The position numbers were made by a program, and so were the translations under genes. The notes below the pieces were generated by a model. The model searched no databases and had not been told where the DNA came from. It was given only the letters and a program-made list of their open reading frames with translations. A DNA stretch of 8,092 nucleotides, taken from JBIQLO01 sp044464175 (GTDB lineage: Bacteria > Planctomycetota > Phycisphaerae > Tepidisphaerales > Tepidisphaeraceae). Positions 1 to 6,900 of the stretch are shown here, one piece after another (position 1 is the stretch's first letter; each line of letters opens with the position of its first letter). Location of the stretch: positions 1-8,092 of the forward strand of contig JBIQLO010000181.1 in the NCBI GenBank assembly GCA_044464175.1, written 5' to 3'.

Positions 1-353
1 GCGGTGGCGGGGGCGGGGATGGGGGCGGGGTGTTTGGGGACGGTCAACCCCAGGTCCAGGCGTTGGGCGTCGCTGAGCCCGGCGTGTCCTTCAATGACGC
101 TCACCAGCAGGCGCGTCAGGTCGCGCAGGGCGGTTTTGGCCGCGTTTTTCCCGGCGATGGCCGAGCGCGTGCGCGTGGCCGGGTTGGTGGCGGTGGCCAG
201 GGCCGTGGCGTAGTCGCCCTGCGTGGTGGTGTACTGGCTCATCTGCTCCAGGGTCAGGCCGTAGTCCTGTCCGCTGAGGCCGATTTTGGCCGCGAAATGC
301 CCGCTCCATTCGAGCAGCCCGGCATCGGTGTCCGGAAGATATCCACTACCCAT
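1..353 (-). CDS. Uncharacterised planctomycete-type protein, N-terminal part
   Basis: The minus-strand frame is open from an ATG at 353-351 to the left edge of the window, giving 117 complete codons without a stop; the C-terminus lies outside. The start is well supported, because an AAGGAG ribosome binding site lies about seven bases upstream. The protein begins MGSGYLPDTDAGLLEWSGHF and continues as a soluble, Ala/Thr-rich, probably helical domain with NPATRTRSAIAGKNAAKTAL at roughly residues 62-81 and LDLGLTVP near residue 103. A proline-rich linker (HPAPIPAPAT) starts just before the edge. There is no signal peptide or membrane segment. From memory this matches a family of about 200-residue hypothetical proteins common in Planctomycetes, in which a conserved helical domain with a TRTxxxIAxKNAAKxAL-like core is followed by a Pro-rich linker and a second domain. 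The function is unknown. It is transcribed away from the restriction operon and probably has nothing to do with it. Confidence 0.85.
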   Translation of the reverse strand, partial: MGSGYLPDTDAGLLEWSGHFAAKIGLSGQDYGLTLEQMSQYTTTQGDYATALATATNPATRTRSAIAGKNAAKTALRDLTRLLVSVIEGHAGLSDAQRLDLGLTVPKHPAPIPAPAT

Positions 354-362
354 GTGAGTCTC
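354..362 (-). promoter_or_regulatory. Ribosome binding site of the left-edge gene
   Basis: Read on the minus strand, this stretch gives GGAGACTCAC before the ATG, with AAGGAG at about 360-365. The strong Shine-Dalgarno match at normal spacing fixes the start at 353. The purine stretch follows directly on the hairpin at 366-380. Confidence 0.75.
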
Positions 363-365
363 CTT

Positions 366-419
366 CCCGCGTTGCGCGGGATTGAAGTGATGGGCCGGGG
401 TCGGGTCCGCCAGGACCCG
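366..419 (-). promoter_or_regulatory. Two hairpins in the leader of the left-edge gene
   Basis: CCCGCG (366-371) pairs perfectly with CGCGGG (375-380) around a three-base loop. CGGGTCC (402-408) pairs perfectly with GGACCCG (413-419) around a four-base loop. On the minus strand both fall in the untranslated leader, and the first directly abuts the ribosome binding site. Neither is followed by a T-run, so rho-independent termination is not supported. They could stabilise the mRNA or modulate translation. Chance pairing is possible in such GC-rich sequence, but two perfect short-loop stems in 54 bases is notable. Confidence 0.45.
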
Positions 420-727
420 TCCACCCCCGGCTCGCCCCCTTCATCGCCCCGGGGGGCCGGGCGGCTGAAGAGAAAATGAAGAAAAAATGAAACGGCTGTC
501 AGTTGGGCCGGGGGCGTGGGCCGGGATGCGTGGGGGGCGGGCTGGCGCGCGGGGGCGGGGGATTGGGGCGGAGTTGTCCCATAATCGCCCCCCCGGCCGC
601 ATTGGCGCGCCCGCCGGGGGCCGGATGGGGCGGGAGGCGGCGGCGCTGGTTCAAAAGGCCCGCCCCGGGCGGCCGGGGGATGGGGGGCGCGCGAAAAAAA
701 TTTTTTACACCGCCCCTCCGCCCCGCC
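420..727. other. GC-rich intergenic stretch without a convincing gene
   Basis: The stretch is very rich in G and C, with long G or C runs. Reading frames stay open here on both strands, but their translations are low-complexity Arg/Gly/Ala/Pro and have no good start context, so I do not call a gene. There are two A-rich islands: a purine patch at about 468-492 (GAAGAGAAAATGAAG and what follows) and an A7T6 tract at 694-706. A CATAAT hexamer lies at 580-585 without a matching -35 box at proper distance. I see no tRNA or known riboswitch. Confidence 0.6.
694..706. promoter_or_regulatory. Isolated A7T6 tract upstream of the array
   Basis: Seven A followed by six T (695-706 is a 12-bp self-complementary core) sits between GGGGGGCGCGCG and ACACCGCCCC. 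AnTn tracts of this kind are known to be rigid with a narrow minor groove. The tract lies 22 bp before the first recognisable unit of the 21-bp array. A role as UP element, bend or nucleoid-protein site is inference only. Confidence 0.35.
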
Positions 728-1021
728 GCCGGAGCGGGTTTTTCATCTGGATGAGCGGTTCATTTATCCGGATGAGCGGCCCTTTCGACAGGATGAGCGG
801 TGCATTCATCCGGATGAGCGAGGCTCTCGAGAGGATGAGCGGGCCATTCATCCGGATGAGCGAAGCTTTCGACAGGATGAGCGGACCTCCCGTCATGACG
901 GGCGCGCTTCTCGACAGGATGAGCGGACCTCCCGTCATGACCAGAGCGCTTCTCGACAGGATGAGCCGCCCAGTCGTCCTGACGAGCGGGGCTCCCGCCC
1001 GGAGGAGCGCCCCCTCCGGCT
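728..1021. repeat. Tandem array of 21-bp units with 42-bp higher order
   Basis: Units begin with GGATGAGCGG or a variant at 749, 770, 791, 812, 833, 854 and 875. Degenerate units follow at 896 (TGACGGGCGC) and 938 (TGACCAGAGC), alternating with good ones at 917 and 959, then decayed ones at 980 (TGACGAGCGG) and 1001 (GGAGGAGCGC). A worn unit at 728 keeps AGCGG in register. The register never slips, giving 14 units over 294 bp. The second halves of the units alternate between a type ending TTCATCC (later CCCGTCA) and a type ending TTCGACA or TCTCGACA, so the true repeat is about 42 bp. Unit boundaries carry dyad symmetry. Because 21 is divisible by three, the repeat also reads as a seven-residue peptide pattern (RMSGPFI, RMSEAFD). 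No start site or composition supports translation. The array is intergenic, upstream of hsdM. Confidence 0.85.
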
Positions 1022-1049
1022 TGCCCCGCGGCGGGGGGCGGGCCATAAT
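1021..1049 (+). promoter_or_regulatory. Candidate sigma70-type promoter for the hsd operon
   Basis: TTGCCC at 1021-1026 (4 of 6 to TTGACA) is separated by exactly 17 bases from CATAAT at 1044-1049 (5 of 6 to TATAAT). Transcription would begin near 1056 and leave a leader of about 170 bases before hsdM. The -35 box abuts the last array unit, so proteins bound to the array could affect it. This is a pattern match only. Promoter rules in this lineage may differ and the spacer is almost pure G/C. Confidence 0.4.
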
Positions 1050-1227
1050 CCCCCTTGCCGCATGTTCAACAGGCGATGGCGGGCGGCCCCCTTGCGGCCC
1101 CCCGCCTCCCCAGGTCCCCATCTCCCAGCGCCGGCATTGGCGCATCCGGCGGCAGGGTTTGCCCGTGAGGAAACGGTCCGCGCGGGCCAGGGCGGGGGCG
1201 GGGACAATCCGGAAGCGTCCAAAGGCC

Positions 1228-2712
1228 ATGATCACCGGCGAACTCAAATCCCAAGTCGATGCCATCTGGAACACCATGTGGGCCGGCGGCATCGCCAACC
1301 CGCTGTCGGTCATCGAACAGCTCACCTACCTGCTGTTCATCAAGCGGCTGGATGAGCTTCAGACCCTCAAGGAGAACAAGGCCGCCCGCACGGGCAAGCC
1401 GATTGAAGACCCCATCTTCAGCAAAAAGCAGGATGCGCTCCGCTGGTCGCGGTTCAAGGAGACGGCCCCGGAAAAAATGTTCGAGACCGTGCGGGACGAG
1501 GTCTTTCCCTTCATCAAGTCGCTCGGCAGCAACGGCCACGACGACCCCGAGCGGCAAAGCACCTACACGCAGCACATGAAGGATGCGATCTTCATGATGC
1601 CCACGCCGCGCCTGCTGTCCAACGTGGTCGACCAGCTCGACGCCATCGACATGGCCGACAAGGACACCAAGGGCGATCTGTACGAATACATGCTCGGCAA
1701 GATCGCCTCGGCCGGGCAGAACGGGCAGTTCCGCACGCCCCGGCACATCATCAAACTGATGGTGGAGATGACCGCCCCCATGCCCAAGGACGTCATCTGC
1801 GACCCCGCCTGCGGCACGGCCGGGTTCCTCATCGCCGCCTCCGAGCACCTGGTCGCCCATCACTCCGGCGAGATTTACAAGACCGAAGCCTCGCGTAAAA
1901 AATTCAACTCCGGCACCTTCCACGGCTACGACTTCGATTCGACCATGCTCCGCATCGGCTCGATGAACATGCTCCTGCACGGCGTGGAGAATCCCGACAT
2001 CCGCTACCGCGATTCGCTCGCCCAGTCGGATCAGGACGACGCCGAGCGTTTTTCCCTCGTCCTGGCCAATCCGCCGTTCGCCGGCAGCCTCGATTACGAA
2101 TCGACCGCCAAGGATTTATTGCAGGTCGTCAAGACGAAGAAGACCGAACTGCTGTTCCTCGCCCTGTTCCTCCGTCTCCTGCAGACCGGCGGCCGGGCGG
2201 CGGTCATCGTGCCCGATGGCGTGCTCTTCGGCTCGTCCACCGCCCACAAGACGCTGCGGAAAAAGCTGGTCGAAGAGCAGAAGCTCGATGGCATCATTTC
2301 CATGCCCTCCGGCGTCTTCAAACCGTACGCCGGGGTCTCCACCGCGATTCTGCTGTTCACCAAGACCAACTCCGGCGGGACGGATGAGGTGTGGTTCTAC
2401 GACATGCACGCCGATGGGTTTTCGCTCGACGATAAGCGCACCCCCCAGCCGGACAAGAGCGATCTGCCCGACATTCTGACGCGCTGGCGGAACCGGGCGA
2501 AGGAGAAGACCCGCCAGCGCACCGACCCCAGCTTCCTGGTCCCCAAGTCCGAGATCGCCGCCAACGACTACGACCTCTCCATCAACCGGTACAAGGAAGT
2601 GGCGTACGAAGCGGTCGAATACGAGAAGCCGCAGGTGATCCTCGCGCGCCTGGCGAAGCTGGAGGCGGAGATTGCCAAGGGGCGAGAGGAATTGGAGGGG
2701 ATGCTGAAGTGA
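1228..2712 (+). CDS. hsdM: Type I restriction-modification methyltransferase subunit HsdM
   Basis: The 494-residue protein is the S-adenosylmethionine-dependent DNA adenine-N6 methyltransferase subunit; with HsdS it protects the host's recognition sites. Residues 1 to about 145 form the helical HsdM N-terminal domain (SVIEQLTYLLFIKRLDE). GQNGQFRTPRHI at 163-174 introduces the catalytic domain. SAM-binding motif I is DPACGTAGFL (192-201) and catalytic motif IV is NPPF (281-284), both intact. The C-terminus ends in a short charged helix (AKLEAEIAKGREELEGML). Length is normal for the family. The frame stays open far upstream, to 487, but I chose ATG 1228 because MITGELKSQVDAIW is the usual HsdM beginning and the upstream translation is repeat-derived low complexity. 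An in-frame GTG at 1165 is possible but less likely. The ribosome binding site is weak (AAAGG at 1221-1225, close to the start). It overlaps hsdS by four bases. Confidence 0.95.
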   Translation: MITGELKSQVDAIWNTMWAGGIANPLSVIEQLTYLLFIKRLDELQTLKENKAARTGKPIEDPIFSKKQDALRWSRFKETAPEKMFETVRDEVFPFIKSLGSNGHDDPERQSTYTQHMKDAIFMMPTPRLLSNVVDQLDAIDMADKDTKGDLYEYMLGKIASAGQNGQFRTPRHIIKLMVEMTAPMPKDVICDPACGTAGFLIAASEHLVAHHSGEIYKTEASRKKFNSGTFHGYDFDSTMLRIGSMNMLLHGVENPDIRYRDSLAQSDQDDAERFSLVLANPPFAGSLDYESTAKDLLQVVKTKKTELLFLALFLRLLQTGGRAAVIVPDGVLFGSSTAHKTLRKKLVEEQKLDGIISMPSGVFKPYAGVSTAILLFTKTNSGGTDEVWFYDMHADGFSLDDKRTPQPDKSDLPDILTRWRNRAKEKTRQRTDPSFLVPKSEIAANDYDLSINRYKEVAYEAVEYEKPQVILARLAKLEAEIAKGREELEGMLK

Positions 2713-3884
2713 GCGAGTGGGACTTGATTACTCTCGGTGATCTCGCCCTCGAGCGAGGTGGCTCTGTTGACCCGGCGAAGCACCCCGACGAGGTGTTCGA
2801 GCTGTATAGCATTCCGGCGTTCGATGCGGGTAAGCCTGAGATTCTCCAAGGGTCGAAAATCGGCTCATCGAAGAAGGCTGTCGAGCCGGACGACATAATG
2901 ATCTCGCGGATTGTTCCGCACATTCGCCGCGCGTGCGTCGTCGGGAGGAAGAACGGACACAGGCAAATCGCTTCGGGCGAATGGATCATCTTTCGAAGCA
3001 GGAAGATTTGGCCGCAGTATCTGCGTTGGGTGCTCGTCGGTGACACCTTCCATTCGGAGTTCATGCGAACTGTGTCCGGCGTCGGTGGATCGCTGCTCCG
3101 TGCACGACCGACGGAAGTCTTCAAGATCAAAATCCCCCTCCCGCCGCTGGCCCAGCAGAAGCGGATTGCGGGGATCCTGGATGCGGCCGATGCGCTGCGC
3201 GCCAAACGCCGCCAAGCCCTCGCCCAACTCGACACCCTCCTCCAAGCCACCTTCCTCGACCTCTTCGGCGATCCGGTCACCAATCCGAAGGGGTGGAAAA
3301 CGCGAAGGTTTGCTGACGTGGCAAATGACAGCTTCCGAAACGGACTGTCGCCCTCCACAACGGGCAAAGTCGAGGGCGAAGTCCTGACGCTTTCGGCGAT
3401 CACGGGCGGCCGATTCAAGTTCGAAGAACGGAAGGCTGCATTCTTCGACAGGAAGCCCGCGACTACACAACTACTGTCGTCTAACACATTTCTCATTTGC
3501 CGAGGAAACGGTAACAAGCGTCTCGTCGGTACCGCAGTCTTTCCGGATCGGTCCTCAGACAACATCTGCTTCCCAGATACGATGATCGGGGTTGCTATCG
3601 ACGCCGATACACTCGCCGCGCCGTATCTGCAGCGTGTTTGGGCAAGCGAGCATGTGAGGCGTCAGATCGAAAGCAATGCGCGGACGACGAACGGGACATA
3701 CAAAGTGAATCAGCAAGTGCTGGGGGCCGTCGAGTTTCCCGTTCCGCCGATCGACGAGCAGAAGCAGTTCGCGCGGTCCGCCGCCGTGATCGAGAAGCAG
3801 CGTGCCGTGTGCAATCAACATCTCGCCGAGCTCGACACCCTCTTCGCCTCCCTCCAGTCCCGTGCCTTCCGGGGAGAACTCTAG
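2709..3884 (+). CDS. hsdS: Type I restriction-modification specificity subunit HsdS
   Basis: The 391-residue protein recognises the bipartite DNA target and scaffolds HsdM and HsdR. Translation starts at GTG 2709, which overlaps the hsdM stop as GTGA, with GGAGG at 2694-2698 upstream; this implies translational coupling. Target recognition domain 1 covers about residues 1-140. The central conserved region runs from IPLPPLAQQKRIAGILDAAD (starts at 142) through a long helix to LFGDP (185-189). Domain 2 begins at GWKTRRFADV, and the second conserved region is FPVPPIDEQKQ (from 343) to the C-terminal helix AELDTLFASLQSRAFRGEL. The two conserved helices are similar (AQLDTLL and AELDTLF) and share the identical 12-mer CTCGACACCCTC at 3228-3239 and 3831-3842. 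The recognition domains have visibly lower GC and different codon use from the conserved parts, as expected when they are exchanged horizontally. The target sequence cannot be read from the protein. Confidence 0.95.
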   Translation: MSEWDLITLGDLALERGGSVDPAKHPDEVFELYSIPAFDAGKPEILQGSKIGSSKKAVEPDDIMISRIVPHIRRACVVGRKNGHRQIASGEWIIFRSRKIWPQYLRWVLVGDTFHSEFMRTVSGVGGSLLRARPTEVFKIKIPLPPLAQQKRIAGILDAADALRAKRRQALAQLDTLLQATFLDLFGDPVTNPKGWKTRRFADVANDSFRNGLSPSTTGKVEGEVLTLSAITGGRFKFEERKAAFFDRKPATTQLLSSNTFLICRGNGNKRLVGTAVFPDRSSDNICFPDTMIGVAIDADTLAAPYLQRVWASEHVRRQIESNARTTNGTYKVNQQVLGAVEFPVPPIDEQKQFARSAAVIEKQRAVCNQHLAELDTLFASLQSRAFRGEL

Positions 3885-3897
3885 TCAAAGTCAAAAC

Positions 3898-3902
3898 AGG
3901 GG
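3898..3902 (+). promoter_or_regulatory. Ribosome binding site of hsdR
   Basis: AGGGG (within AAACAGGGGAACC) precedes ATG 3910 by seven bases in the 25-bp gap between hsdS and hsdR. It decides the start: the frame is open 36 codons further upstream, inside hsdS, but without any such signal. Confidence 0.7.
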
Positions 3903-3909
3903 AACCATC

Positions 3910-6900
3910 ATGGCCGCCAGCGTCAACATTTCCGACAACTTCGCCTTTCTGAGGGAGGAATTTCCCCCCGTCGCCCAGAGCGCGACGCTGGCCGAGCGGA
4001 GTGTTTATTCCGACCCGCGGGCGGCCTGCTTTCATGCCCGCCATGCGCTGGAGCAACTCGTCAAGCGCATCTACCGGATCGACAAGCGGCTCAAGCCGCC
4101 GCGCGTGCAGAACCTGGATGGGTACATGAACGGGCCGGCGTTTCGGACCATCGCCGGCGACACGATCTGGCAGAAGGCCGAATATGTCCGCAAGGCGGGC
4201 AACACCGCCGTGCACGGCAACAAGGCCCCCGAGCCGGGGGCGGCGCTGGATTGCGTGCGCGAGCTGTACCACGTGCTCTACTGGGCCGGGCGGACCTACC
4301 TGCGCAAGGGGGCCGAGGCGCTGGAGGGGGCGCGGTACGATGAGTCGATCATTCCCTCAGCGCACGCCGGCCCCGTGGCGCCGATTGAAAAGCTGGAGGC
4401 GATCACCCAGCAGCGGGATGAGGCGGCGGAGAAACAACGGGAACTGGAGACGCAGGTCGAGGAATTGCGGCAGCGCGTGGAAGAAATCCGGGCGGAGAAT
4501 GAGGCGATCCCGGACACGCACAACTACGATGAGGCGACGACGCGCCGGCGGATCATCGACCTGGACCTGAAGCGGGCGGGTTGGGCGCTGGATCAGGCGC
4601 GGGACCGGGAGCATGAGGTGAGCGGAATGCCCAACGGGCGCGGCGTGGGGTATGCCGATTACGTCCTGTGGGGGGAGGATGGCAAGCCGCTGGCGGTGGT
4701 GGAGGCGAAGAAGACGATCCGCGAAGCGCGCGTCGGCCAGCAGCAGGCCAAGCTCTACGCGGATTGCCTGGAAAAGGCGCACGGCCAGCGGCCGCTGATC
4801 TACTACACCAACGGGTACACAACCTGGCTGTGGGAGGATCGGATCTATCCGCCGCGCGAGGTGGCGGGGTTTGGCCGCAAGGAGGAGCTGGAGACGCTCA
4901 TTCGCCGGCGCGACGAGGGGGGGCGCAAGCCGCTGGATGTGGCGCGGATCAACGAGGCGATCGTCGAGCGGTATTACCAGAAGCGGGCGATCGGGAGCAT
5001 CGCGCAGCACTTCGCGGCCGGGCATCGCAAGTCGCTGCTGGTGATGGCGACCGGCACGGGCAAGACGCGCACGGCCGTGGCGCTGGTGGACCTGCTGCAG
5101 CGGGCCGGGTGGGTGAAGCGCGCGCTCTTCCTGGCCGACCGGGTGGCGCTGGTGAAGCAGGCGGTCAACGCCTTCAAGCAGCACCTGCCGGAATCGAGCC
5201 CGGTGAATCTGGTGACGGAGAAGGACAAAACGGGCCGGGTCTATGTCTGCACCTACCCGACCATGATGGGGCTGATCGAGGAGGGGCGCTTCGGCGTGGG
5301 GCATTTCGATCTGGTCGTCATCGACGAGGCGCACCGGTCGGTCTATCAGAAATTCGGGGCGATCTTCAAGTACTTCGACAGCCTGCTGGTGGGATTGACC
5401 GCGACGCCGCGCGAGCAGGTGGACCGGAACACATATCAGCTCTTTGGCCTGCCGCCGGGCGCGCCGACCGATGCGTACGAACTGCAGACGGCGGTGGACG
5501 ACGGGTTCCTCGTGCCCCCCAAGGCGCAGCAAGTGAACCTGAAATTCCCCGGCCGGGGGATCAACTACGACGAACTGAGCGAGGCGGAGAGGGAGGAATG
5601 GGAATCGGCCGACTGGGGCGATGATTCGCCCGCGCCGGCGGTGCCCCAGCGCGTGGAGCCGCAGGCGATCAACAACTGGCTCTTCAACGCCAACACGGTC
5701 GATCAGGCGCTGCAGTACCTGATGGAGCACGGGCACAAGGTCGAGGGGGGCGACCGGCTGGCCAAGACGATCATCTTCGCGCGCAACCACGACCACGCCC
5801 TCTTCATCGAGGAGCGCTTCAACCACCATTACCCGCAGCACGCCGGACAATTCGCCCGGGTGGTGGACAACTACGCCACCTATGCCCAGAGCCTGATCGA
5901 CGATTTCTCGATCAAGAACAAAGCCCCTCATATCGCCATCTCAGTGGACATGCTGGACACCGGCATCGACATCCCGGAGGTGGCGAATCTGGTCTTCTTC
6001 AAGCCGGTCTATTCAAAAATCAAGTTCTGGCAGATGATCGGGCGCGGGACGCGGTTGTGTCCGGATTTATTCGGGCCGGAGAAGGATAAGACGGATTTCC
6101 GCATCTTCGACTTCTGCTACAACTTCGACTTTTTCAAGATGAACCCCGACGGCATCGAGCGCGGCGGCGGGATGCCGCTGGGGGCGCGGCTGTTCCGCTC
6201 GCGGGTGGAACTGATCGGCCACACGCAGAGGACGCCGGCGCTCGATCCGGATGACAAGGTGGGCGCCGCCACGACGGACCTGCTGCACAGGGAAGTGGCG
6301 GCGATGAACGCGGAAAATTTTATTGTGCGCATGCACCGGGAGGCGGTTCACAAGTTCAAGGACCGCAACGCGTGGAACCAATTGAGCGATGAGGATCGGA
6401 AGACCCTGCAGGAAGAAGTGGCGGGCCTGCCGAGCGAGATTCCGGCCGAAGAGATCGAATCCCGCCTGTTTGATCTGATGGCGCTGCGGATGCAGTTGGC
6501 GACCGTCGAGCACGACGTCAGCGGGTTCGAGAAAGACCGGAAGAAGGTGGTCGAGATTGCGAGGCTGCTGGAGGAGAAGAGCGCGATCCCGGCCGTGAAG
6601 GCGCAGCTTGGCTATCTGCAGGCGATGCAGGGGACTGATTTCTGGGTGGGGATCGACATCGCGGGACTGGAGGAGATGCGACTGCGATTGCGCGACCTCG
6701 TGCCGCTGCTGGACAGGACCAAACGGCACATCGTGTTCACGGACTTTGAGGATGAAATCACCGGCGTGAATGAGGATGCGATCCTCGACATTCCGAAGAT
6801 GACCGGGTTGGAGTACCAGAAAAAAGTGGAGCAGTACCTCCAGAGCCATCTGAACAACATTGTGATCCACCGCCTGCGGACCAACCAGCCATTGACCGCA

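Noticed and set aside
749..1021. CRISPR array
   Set aside because: The period is 21 bp with drifting units and no unique spacers between identical repeats, and no cas genes are present.
705..1325. Long minus-strand open frame over the array and the 5' end of hsdM
   Set aside because: It is antisense to the conserved HsdM start, its middle is repeat-derived, and it has no ribosome binding site or family resemblance. Open frames on both strands are expected at this GC content.
1062..1355. Small plus-strand gene between the promoter and hsdM
   Set aside because: The ATG lacks a good ribosome binding site, the translation is Pro/Arg-rich, and most of it is an out-of-frame reading of hsdM.
4357..5931. 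524-codon minus-strand frame inside hsdR
   Set aside because: It is antisense to the nuclease and helicase motifs of hsdR, and its Arg/His/Leu-rich translation is typical of an antisense shadow at high GC.
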